Source of the DNA: Oscillospiraceae bacterium
Lineage (GTDB): Bacteria > Bacillota > Clostridia > Oscillospirales > Oscillospiraceae
Assembly: GCA_902767395.1 (NCBI GenBank)
Contig: CACXHI010000139.1
Coordinates: forward strand, 1 to 11,918
Length of the DNA: 11,918 bases
Direction: 5' to 3'
A program made the translations under genes and the position numbers. Positions 6,013 through 11,918 of the stretch are shown here, piece after piece (the first letter of the stretch is position 1; each line of letters starts with the position of its first letter). A model generated the notes under the pieces. It was not told where the DNA came from. It saw nothing but the letters and a program-made list of their open reading frames with translations, and made no database searches.

Positions 6013-7302
6013 ATGCGAACCTTGTATTTTGACTGTGCGATGGGCGCAGCCGGGGACATGCTGACTGCTGCCCTGCTGGAGCTGTTCCCTGATCGGGAGG
6101 CCGTTGTTGCGGAGCTGAACCGCATCGGCATTCCCACGGTGAAGTATGCGGCGTATCCTGCCGTGAAATGCGGAATCACCGGAACCGCCGTGCGCGTCAC
6201 CGTGGACGAAGCGGAGGAAGGCGTCCATTCCCATGCGGACCCGCATCCTCACGACCCTTGCCACGAACATGACCATCCTCACGATCACGATCACGATCAC
6301 GATCACGCAAATGACCACCCCCAAAATCACGACCACGATCACGATCACGGGCACGAACACCATCACAGCGGGATGGCGCAGATCGAGCATCTGGTCAAGG
6401 CGCATCTGGCCCTGCAGGAGCCGGTGAAGGCCGACGTGCTGGCTGTCTACGGGCTGCTGGCGGAAGCTGAAAGTCAGGTTCACGGCGTTCCCATTCCTGA
6501 GATTCACTTCCACGAGGTCGGCACGATGGACGCAGTGGCGGATATTGCCGCCGTATGTACCCTGATCCATCGCCTCGCGCCGGACCGGATCGCGGCCTCC
6601 CCCATTCACGTCGGCAGCGGACAGGTCCGCTGTGCCCACGGTCTGCTTCCGGTTCCCGCCCCGGCAACGGCCCTGCTGCTGCGCGGCGTCCCAATCTACG
6701 GCGGCAGCATTCCCAGCGAGCTTTGCACCCCGACCGGTGCGGCGCTGCTGCGGCATTTTGTACAGGACTTTGGCCCCATGCCGCCGATGCGGGTACAGGC
6801 CATTGGCTACGGGATGGGCCGCAAGGACTTCGAGGCGGCAAACTGCGTGCGCGCCATGCTGGGCGAGAGCGCACAGCAATCCGAAGAAATCTATGAGCTG
6901 GCCTGCAACGTGGACGACATGACCGGCGAGGCTGTGGGGTTTGCGATGGAGGCGCTGTTTGCCGCCGGCGCGCTGGACGTCTACACGGTCGGAATCGGAA
7001 TGAAAAAATCCCGGCCGGGAATTTTGCTGCGCGTCCTGTGCAAGCCGGAGGATCGGCAGCGCATGGTCGCCCTGCTCTTCCGCCATACCACGACCCTTGG
7101 GATTCGGGAATTTGCCGCCGGACGGTATGTGCTGGATCGAACGGTGACTGCGCTGGATACCCCGTTCGGAACGGTTCGCCGCAAGGATTCCTCGGGCTAC
7201 GGCATCACCCGGCATAAGTACGAGTACGAGGATCTGGCCCGAATTGCGCGGGCTGAGGGAATCAGTCTGACAGAGGCCGCAGCACGGCTGGACGAGGAAT
7301 AA
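6013..7302 (+). CDS. larC: LarC: nickel insertase, single uninterrupted ORF with a long histidine-rich insert
   Basis: LarC inserts nickel into the dithiolated nucleotide to complete the NPN cofactor, using CTP. The 429-residue protein starts with YFDCAMGAAGDMLTAALLEL (5-24), the family signature. After the His-rich insert come the conserved IHFHEVGTMDAVADI (164-178) and, in the C-terminal part, ACNVDDMTGEAVGFAMEALF and VGIGMKKSRPG, so both the LarC1 and LarC2 halves are present. In L. plantarum LarC is split into larC1 and larC2 and the full protein depends on a programmed frameshift; here it is one continuous frame. Residues 72-118 hold 21 histidines in 47 positions, mostly DH dipeptides, suited to buffering or delivering nickel. 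The DNA of this part contains in-frame GATCAC hexamer repeats. GGAGG at 6001-6005 lies within the last codons of larB, 7 nt before the ATG. Last gene of the operon, closed by the terminator at 7320-7358. Confidence 0.95.
   Translation: MRTLYFDCAMGAAGDMLTAALLELFPDREAVVAELNRIGIPTVKYAAYPAVKCGITGTAVRVTVDEAEEGVHSHADPHPHDPCHEHDHPHDHDHDHDHANDHPQNHDHDHDHGHEHHHSGMAQIEHLVKAHLALQEPVKADVLAVYGLLAEAESQVHGVPIPEIHFHEVGTMDAVADIAAVCTLIHRLAPDRIAASPIHVGSGQVRCAHGLLPVPAPATALLLRGVPIYGGSIPSELCTPTGAALLRHFVQDFGPMPPMRVQAIGYGMGRKDFEAANCVRAMLGESAQQSEEIYELACNVDDMTGEAVGFAMEALFAAGALDVYTVGIGMKKSRPGILLRVLCKPEDRQRMVALLFRHTTTLGIREFAAGRYVLDRTVTALDTPFGTVRRKDSSGYGITRHKYEYEDLARIARAEGISLTEAAARLDEE
6283..6348 (+). repeat. GATCAC hexamer repeats in larC coding Asp-His
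   Basis: Four perfect tandem GATCAC units occupy 6283-6306. After 24 nt a second run, GACCAC and two GATCAC units, occupies 6331-6348. Each hexamer adds one DH dipeptide in frame, so copy-number changes by slippage would change the length of the histidine-rich tract without breaking larC. Confidence 0.8.
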
Positions 7303-7319
7303 TCTCTTGAAAAGAGAAG

Positions 7320-7358
7320 ACGCACGCCCCTGTTTTGCGGGGTGTGCGTTCTTTCTTT
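7320..7358 (+). terminator. Intrinsic terminator after larC, probably acting on both strands
   Basis: ACGCACGCCCC (7320-7330) pairs with GGGGTGTGCGT (7339-7349), 11 bp with one G-T wobble, around an 8-nt loop, followed by TCTTTCTTT. It lies 17 nt after the larC stop. Read on the minus strand the same stem follows the dehydrogenase stop at 7368 and leads into CTTCTCTTTTC, so it may also end the leftward operon. A small extra hairpin, TCTCTT/AAGAGA (7303-7317), lies between larC and the main stem. Confidence 0.87.
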
Positions 7359-7367
7359 GCCGCCGTT

Positions 7368-8330
7368 TCAGTTGACGACGTTCTGCGGCCTTCCGGCGAG
7401 GAAGGCTCTGGCGTTTTCCACGCTGCAATCCATGATTCGCTGACGGCTCTCCTTCGGCGCCCAGGAGATGTGGGGCGTCAGGATACAGTTTTTCGCCCCG
7501 AGCAGGGGGTTGTCCGCCCGGATCGGCTCGGTGGAAACCACGTCCAGCCCGGCGGCGGCGACCTTGCCGCTGTTCAGCGCATCCGCCAAGTCCTGCTCCA
7601 CAATCAGCTGCCCCCGGGCGTTGTTAATCAGAATGACTCCGTCCTTCATCCGGGAAATGGCGTCGCGGTTGATCATGCCCGTATTCTCCGCCGTCAGGTT
7701 GCAGTGCAGGGTAATCACGTCGGCACGGGCGTACAGCTCTTCGAGACTGACGTACTCCGCGATTTGTCTGCCGGAATCGGTGGGCTTCCCGTCGCAGGCA
7801 AGGACGCGCATTCCCAGCGCGGCGGCAACGCGCCCCTCCTGCTGGCCGATGCGTCCGAAGCCGATGATGCCGATGGTCTTTCCCTCCAGCTCAATGAGCG
7901 GATAGTCCCAGTAGCACCAGTCCTTGCTGCGCGTCCAGTCGCCGGCGCGGACGCTGTCGCTGTGATGTCCGACGTGGTGGCAGACCTCCAAGAGCAGGGC
8001 GATGGAGAACTGACTGACCGAGGCCGTGCCGTAGGCCGGAACGTTGCAGACCGGAATCCCCCGCTCCCGGGCAAAGGTCGTATCGACCACGTTGTAGCCC
8101 GTCGCCAGCACCCCAATGAAACGAATCTGCGGGCAGGCCTCCAGGACTCGCCGCGTGATCGGCGTTTTGTTGGTGAAAACCAGCTCCGCATCCCCGATCC
8201 GGTCAATTGCCGCCTGCTCGTCATGCAGGTCGGTACGGTCATAGACCGTCAGCGCGCCGAGCGCTCCCAGCGCATCCCAACTCAGGTCGCCGGGATTTTC
8301 CACATATCCGTCCAATACTACGATTTTCAT
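7368..8330 (-). CDS. NAD-dependent D-2-hydroxyacid dehydrogenase (hydroxypyruvate/glycerate dehydrogenase-like)
   Basis: This 320-residue cytosolic enzyme should interconvert a D-2-hydroxyacid and its 2-oxoacid with NAD(H). The nucleotide-binding loop GIIGFGRIG (154-162) is followed by D180 at the end of the next strand, the usual sign of NAD preference. The catalytic triad is visible: R239 in NNARGQL, E268 in DVVSTEP and H287 in LTPHISWAPKE. The N-terminus MKIVVLDGYVENPGDLSWDA resembles clostridial hydroxypyruvate reductase/glycerate dehydrogenases, but the substrate is not fixed by sequence; D-lactate and other D-hydroxyacids remain possible. The ATG at 8330 is chosen over an in-frame ATG at 8390 because a GAGGAGG site lies just upstream and the earlier start would run 60 nt into the preceding gene. 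Its start overlaps the stop of the kinase-like gene (TGATG). It converges with larC across a shared terminator. Confidence 0.92.
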   Translation of the reverse strand: MKIVVLDGYVENPGDLSWDALGALGALTVYDRTDLHDEQAAIDRIGDAELVFTNKTPITRRVLEACPQIRFIGVLATGYNVVDTTFARERGIPVCNVPAYGTASVSQFSIALLLEVCHHVGHHSDSVRAGDWTRSKDWCYWDYPLIELEGKTIGIIGFGRIGQQEGRVAAALGMRVLACDGKPTDSGRQIAEYVSLEELYARADVITLHCNLTAENTGMINRDAISRMKDGVILINNARGQLIVEQDLADALNSGKVAAAGLDVVSTEPIRADNPLLGAKNCILTPHISWAPKESRQRIMDCSVENARAFLAGRPQNVVN

Positions 8331-8860
8331 CAGGCTTCCTCCTCGTTCCGTGTATCTGTTTCGCCGCAAGGCATTCCATCTTCCAGCCACTTCTGCGCCG
8401 CTTGGCGCGTCTCAAAAATCAGAATCTCCTTTTCCGGATGCTGGGCCAGCAGGGCAAGTAGCGCGGGCCGCGTCTGCTCCCCATATCCGCGAACCATCGC
8501 CACCAGCTCGGGGTCGAGCTGGTGCTCCGTCCATGGCATATCCTCGCGCTTCTTCCCGACCCGCTCCGTGATCCCGCGCAGACAGGTTTCCTCGTCATAG
8601 TCGAGGAAGACGACGGTATCACAGGCGCGAATCCGTACTGCATAGGTTCGCCTGTAATTCCCGTCGATGATCCATTGTTCGCTTGCCAGCAGGGTCTCCA
8701 GCTTGCGGTCAAAGTCCTCCCGGGAGATGTGCGTCCGGTCCGGCCTCCACCAGAGATTATCCAAATGAATCAGCGGCAGCCCTGTCTGGTTCCGGATCTG
8801 TCTGGCAAACGTGCTCTTGCCGCTGCCGGGACAGCCGAGCACCAGAATCCGTTTTCGCAT
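8330..8860 (-). CDS. P-loop nucleotide kinase-like protein (FlaR/'topology modulation protein' family)
   Basis: This 176-residue protein has a clear Walker A motif, GCPGSGKST (9-17), immediately after the first strand RILVLGC. HLDNLWWRPDRTHISREDF (32-50), WIIDGNYRRT (63-72) and VVFLDYDEETCLRGITERV (83-101) follow, with a lid-like basic region. This pattern is typical of the small adenylate-kinase-like proteins annotated as DNA topology modulation protein or FlaR-related ATPases. Their real substrate is generally unknown and the topology name is historical. No membrane segment or signal peptide is seen. Its start codon overlaps the acetyltransferase stop and its stop overlaps the dehydrogenase start, each by one base (TGATG), so the three genes should be translated together. 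The P-loop NTPase assignment is certain; kinase function and substrate are not. Confidence 0.88.
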   Translation of the reverse strand: MRKRILVLGCPGSGKSTFARQIRNQTGLPLIHLDNLWWRPDRTHISREDFDRKLETLLASEQWIIDGNYRRTYAVRIRACDTVVFLDYDEETCLRGITERVGKKREDMPWTEHQLDPELVAMVRGYGEQTRPALLALLAQHPEKEILIFETRQAAQKWLEDGMPCGETDTRNEEEA

Positions 8861-9939
8861 CAGTCGGCCTCCCCGTCGGCAGCCCGGCGCTCCGGCAAAA
8901 GAGCCCGCTGGGCCAGCACCACCGTATATCCGTTTGTCTCGTAGCTCACGCCGGTCTCTGAGAAGCCGTTCTTCTTCCAGAAGTGCTCCGCCTGCGGATT
9001 GCCGCGCACCCAGCCAAGACGAACCGCCCGGAAGCCGAAGCGCCCCAGAGCGGCGCAGAGCTCGGAAACCAGAGCGGTGCCCACGCCGCTCCCCTGCCGG
9101 GCGGCGTCCACCATGAAAAAGCCCCAGAAGGCAATCTCCGGCTTGGGGAAGCCCGGAATCAGATCCAGCACTGCAGCCAACGCTCCGTCTTCATAAAAGC
9201 CGACGTAGAATTTGTCCGCAAGCGTCTTGCAGGGCGGCAGGGCTGCCAGATCGGCGCGGATGGAATCCTCCGACGGCGGGGGCGGACAGTGCCGATAATA
9301 GAGCGGGTTGCCCTCGCAGAGCGTCAACATCGCCGGGATATCCGCCTCTGTCAGAAAACGCACCTGATATCGCGCAGAGAGGGACGCCGGACAAAGGCCG
9401 TCCGCTCGGTCTCTGCCCTCGAAGCGATAGCGCAGGCCGTATGCCTGCTCGTTGACGTTCCCGTTCAGGGCGCAGACGGCGTTTTCCTGAACGATCTCAA
9501 AGCCAACGCTTTTGTGAAAGGCCAGCGAGGCTTCATTTTTCTTGTGTACACTGTCAGTCAGTTCAAAGGGGCCATCCTGCGCCAGGGAGAAGGCCAGCAG
9601 CTCCATCAGCTTTCGTGCATACCCCTTTCGCCGCTGCGTCGGGGCAGTCTCCAGCGCTTCTGCATAGGAAGCGCTGGCTCGGCTCGGCACGGGGGAAAGG
9701 CGAATCGCGCAGACCCAGCACCCGTTGTCGTCCAGCACATAGTACCGGTTGCCGGGTGCGGCAAAGAACCCCGTGCGCAAATAATCGAAGAAACCCTCCT
9801 CCACTGCCCGCAGTCCACGTTCAGGGTCCTTTTCCTCCGGGAAAAGGTACGGAATATTTTCCAGATTGCTCTCCCGGTAGACTCCCATCAGCTTCGGAAA
9901 GTCCAACGCCTCCAACCGATCAAATCGCAGCAGCTTCAT
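8860..9939 (-). CDS. Tandem-GNAT N-acetyltransferase (two domains in one chain)
   Basis: This 359-residue protein carries two GNAT folds. The first, about 1-175, has the acetyl-CoA loop QRRKGYA (102-108), then SVHKKNEAS (130-138) and FHKSVGFEIV (141-150). The second, about 190-345, has RQGSGVG (281-287) followed by GNPQAEHFWKKNGF (313-326). Both loops fit the Q/RxxGxG/A pattern that binds the CoA pyrophosphate, so both sites may be active, though QRRKGYA is slightly off the classical GxG. The substrate (amino group of a small molecule, antibiotic or protein) cannot be told from sequence. An AAAGGAGG site (9945-9952) stands 5 nt before the ATG. It is first of the three genes coupled by TGATG overlaps and lies 67 nt after the large flavoprotein gene, separated by a GC hairpin. 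Double GNAT chains are known, for example in mycothiol synthase, but no close likeness is claimed. Confidence 0.88.
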   Translation of the reverse strand: MKLLRFDRLEALDFPKLMGVYRESNLENIPYLFPEEKDPERGLRAVEEGFFDYLRTGFFAAPGNRYYVLDDNGCWVCAIRLSPVPSRASASYAEALETAPTQRRKGYARKLMELLAFSLAQDGPFELTDSVHKKNEASLAFHKSVGFEIVQENAVCALNGNVNEQAYGLRYRFEGRDRADGLCPASLSARYQVRFLTEADIPAMLTLCEGNPLYYRHCPPPPSEDSIRADLAALPPCKTLADKFYVGFYEDGALAAVLDLIPGFPKPEIAFWGFFMVDAARQGSGVGTALVSELCAALGRFGFRAVRLGWVRGNPQAEHFWKKNGFSETGVSYETNGYTVVLAQRALLPERRAADGEAD

Positions 9940-9957
9940 AGTTTCCTCCTTTCAGTG

Positions 9958-9981
9958 GCGCGGCCCGGCGAGGGGCCGCGC
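9958..9981. other. GC-rich hairpin between flavoprotein gene and acetyltransferase gene
   Basis: GCGCGGCCC (9958-9966) pairs perfectly with GGGCCGCGC (9973-9981) around a 6-nt loop. Neither side has a T-tract, so it is not a convincing intrinsic terminator. On the leftward transcript it sits 5 nt upstream of the acetyltransferase ribosome site (9945-9952). It could partly terminate, protect the downstream mRNA end after processing, or affect initiation. I see no promoter in this gap, so read-through from the upstream gene is likely. Confidence 0.5.
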
Positions 9982-10006
9982 AGCTCGTCGCGTGGGACGC
10001 TTCGGA

Positions 10007-11918
10007 TCAAATAAACAGATTCACGTCGGACTGCTCCGCGTCACCCAGATAGGTGCCGACGCCGCCGATTTCTACGCCGTCGATCAGTTCCTCGGGGCGA
10101 ATGCCCATCACGTCCATGCTCATAGAGCAGGCAATGATCTTCACGCCGTTCTCCATCGCTTTCTTCATCATATCCTCGAGACTGTCGATGTGCTTGTCCT
10201 TCATAATCTCGCGCATCATTGCAGTCCCCACGCCGCCCATGTTCATCTTGGACAGCTTGGTTTTTGCGGCGCCGCGCGGCAGCATGACGCCGAACATTTT
10301 TTCCATCAGGTTCTTGTTGACCGCCACCTTTTCCGTCTTCCGCAGCGCGGTCAGGCCCCAGAAGGTAAAGAACATGGTGACGGGGCGGCCCATGGCAAGC
10401 GCGCCGTTGGCAATCACAAAGGAGGCCAGCACCTTGTCCATATCGCCGTCAAAGACGATGATCGTCTTGCCCTTCGGCGCGGCGGGTGCGGAGTCGCCTT
10501 TCTGCGGCTGCATCGGCGCTTCGGCGCCCTTGCGCAGCGTGGCAACGTACTCGCCCTTCCTCTGCTCCACGCCGACCAAGGTGTTTCCCGTGCGTTCACA
10601 CCAGGAAACAATGTCGCGGGCAAAGCCGGGATCGGAGGCCGTCACCTCCAGCAAATCGCCGTCGCGCATGGTCTTGACCGATTTGAAGACCTCCATGATT
10701 GGGCCGGGGCACTGCATCCCGCAGCAGTCGAGGCGAACCTTCTTTGCGGCGGTCTGTGCGGGGGCGGCTGCCGCCTGCTTCGGCGGCTGCGCGGGCGCTT
10801 TTTCCTCTTCCTTCCGGGCCGCCGGCGCCGGGATCTTCGTCTGCGGGTGGGTGGAGCCGTAGAAGCGCGCGCCGCCCGGATAGACCTTCACCCGCTCAAA
10901 CCCATTCTGCGCGAGGATGCGCGCCGCGTTGTAGGCACGCACGCCCACAGCGCAGAACACGATCTGCGGCTTTTCCCGGTCCAGCTCGCCCAGACGGTCC
11001 CGAAGCTGTCCAAGCGGAATATTGATCGCGCCGGGAATCGCGTAGGCCATGACCTCCGCCTCCTCGCGCACGTCCAGCAGGGCAGCGTCGGCAGCGGTAT
11101 CCGGCTCGTCCCAGGCGGCAAGGGAGACCAGCCCCGTGCGAATGTTCTCCGCCACGAAACCCGCCATGTTGACCGGGTCCTTCGCGGAGGAATAGGGCGG
11201 CGCATAGGCCAGCTCCAGATCCTTCAGATCGGAAACCGTGCCGCCCAGCCGCAGCGCCACGCCCAGCGTGTCGATACGCTTGTCCACGCCTTCCCGGCCA
11301 ACGATCTGCGCGCCGAGGAGCTTCCCGCTCTCCTTCTCCCAGAGCAGCTTGATCGTCATGGGAACCGCGCCGGGATAGTAACCGGCATGGGAATTCTGGG
11401 TGATAATCAGGCTTTCATAGTCTCTGCCCTTCTCCATGCCCCGGCGGAGCAGCGTCTTTTCGTTGGCGCCGGTAACTGCGGCGGTCAAATCGAAGACCTT
11501 TGCCACAGAGGAGCCCTGCGTGCCCTTGTAGCTGTCCTCCCGTCCGGCCAGCAAATTGGCAACAATGCGCCCCTGCTTGTTCGCCGGACCGGCCAGCGGA
11601 ACCATGGTCCGCTCCTTGGAAACAACGTCCTCCACCTCCGCCACGTCGCCCACGGCGTAGATCGCCGGATCGCTCGTCCGCATACACGCATCCACCACGA
11701 TGCCGCCGCGCCCGTTCAACTCCAAGCCTGCCGCCTCGGCAAGCTGGCTGTTGGGCCGCACACCGATGGAAAGAATCACCAGCTCCGCGGCAACCTCCGC
11801 GCCGCTTTTGAGCCGGATGTGAACCCGGCTGCCGTCGTCGGCAAAGGACTCCACCGCGTCGGACAGGCGCAGGTCAACCTCATTTTGACGGACGTTCTCA
11901 TGCAGAAGCTGGGCCAAC
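10007..11918 (-). CDS. CoA-disulfide-reductase-like flavoprotein fused to rhodanese, TusA and DsrE-like domains (N-terminus cut by window edge)
   Basis: The frame is open to the right edge, so roughly the first 190 residues, including the expected FAD-binding half and the redox cysteine, are missing; 636 residues are visible. Numbering from the edge: the second FAD-contact motif is TSDPAIYAVGDVAE (81-94). The dimerisation domain spans about 135-255, with AYAPPYSSAKDPVNMAG (237-253), a mark of CoA-disulfide and related persulfide reductases. A rhodanese domain at about 270-355 has the active loop CAVGVR (C322). An Ala/Pro/Lys-rich linker (362-393) leads to a TusA domain (394-463) with DCCGMQCPGP (C398, C399, C403). 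A second linker (464-483) leads to a DsrE/DrsH-like domain (484-636) with C597 in IIACSMSMDVMG. This order suggests one chain that reduces or relays persulfide sulfur. The exact substrate is unproven. The stop is TGA at 10009-10007. Confidence 0.93.
   Translation of the reverse strand, partial: LAQLLHENVRQNEVDLRLSDAVESFADDGSRVHIRLKSGAEVAAELVILSIGVRPNSQLAEAAGLELNGRGGIVVDACMRTSDPAIYAVGDVAEVEDVVSKERTMVPLAGPANKQGRIVANLLAGREDSYKGTQGSSVAKVFDLTAAVTGANEKTLLRRGMEKGRDYESLIITQNSHAGYYPGAVPMTIKLLWEKESGKLLGAQIVGREGVDKRIDTLGVALRLGGTVSDLKDLELAYAPPYSSAKDPVNMAGFVAENIRTGLVSLAAWDEPDTAADAALLDVREEAEVMAYAIPGAINIPLGQLRDRLGELDREKPQIVFCAVGVRAYNAARILAQNGFERVKVYPGGARFYGSTHPQTKIPAPAARKEEEKAPAQPPKQAAAAPAQTAAKKVRLDCCGMQCPGPIMEVFKSVKTMRDGDLLEVTASDPGFARDIVSWCERTGNTLVGVEQRKGEYVATLRKGAEAPMQPQKGDSAPAAPKGKTIIVFDGDMDKVLASFVIANGALAMGRPVTMFFTFWGLTALRKTEKVAVNKNLMEKMFGVMLPRGAAKTKLSKMNMGGVGTAMMREIMKDKHIDSLEDMMKKAMENGVKIIACSMSMDVMGIRPEELIDGVEIGGVGTYLGDAEQSDVNLFI

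Noticed and set aside
6283..6348. Short regular repeats considered as a CRISPR or satellite array.
   Set aside because: The unit is 6 bp, in frame inside larC and encodes Asp-His. There are no spacers of constant length.
5710..7428. Long minus-strand open frame opposite larC with a run of Val/Ile residues resembling a membrane segment.
   Set aside because: The Val/Ile run is the antisense reading of the Asp-His codon repeats in larC. The frame has no family resemblance and lies opposite a certain gene.
7335..8600. Long plus-strand open frame opposite the D-2-hydroxyacid dehydrogenase.
   Set aside because: The minus-strand gene has a full catalytic triad, NAD loop and ribosome site. The plus frame is an antisense shadow with no recognisable domain.
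9958..9981. GC hairpin considered as a terminator for the flavoprotein gene.
   Set aside because: The stem is followed by CACTGAAAGG on the leftward strand and by AGCTCGTCGC on the other, with no T-tract, so it is listed only as a hairpin.

Overview
This window looks like chromosomal DNA of a GC-rich clostridial Firmicute, probably of the Oscillospiraceae/Oscillospirales type. That placement is inferred from protein resemblance, strong AGGAGG-type ribosome sites, TTGACA/TACAAT promoters and GC-rich intrinsic terminators; no rRNA or tRNA is present to confirm it. Every base of more than 300 in a row is covered by a convincing gene. No CRISPR array, insertion sequence, tRNA or phage gene was seen.

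Left end (1-1138): the first 38 codons of a ComM/YifB-type Mg-chelatase-like ATPase run leftward out of the window from their own promoter. A divergent 256-residue protein of unknown function, probably a conserved clostridial family, ends at a strong intrinsic terminator.

Centre (1180-7358): one seven-gene rightward operon with a near-consensus promoter, an ArsR/SmtB-type operator just downstream of it, and a single terminator after the last gene. Order: a CadC-like metal sensor; a free-standing 72-residue heavy-metal-binding (HMA) protein; a SAM-dependent methyltransferase; a Zn/Cd/Pb-type P1B ATPase with no N-terminal HMA domain of its own; then larE, larB and larC, the three genes that build the nickel-pincer nucleotide (NPN) cofactor of lactate racemase (LarA) and related epimerases. 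Gaps are 55 nt or less and no internal terminator was seen, so metal export and nickel-cofactor synthesis appear to be one metal-controlled unit. No larA-type apoenzyme is in the window. This combination is the most interesting part of the window.

Right side, leftward strand (7368-11918): a D-2-hydroxyacid dehydrogenase (hydroxypyruvate/glycerate type), a P-loop kinase-like protein and a tandem-GNAT acetyltransferase are translationally coupled through two successive TGATG overlaps. Upstream of them, beyond a 9-bp GC hairpin, lies the 3' part of a large CoA-disulfide-reductase-like flavoprotein fused to rhodanese, TusA and DsrE-like domains, cut by the right edge. The central operon and the dehydrogenase cluster converge on one hairpin at 7320-7358 that can plausibly terminate both.
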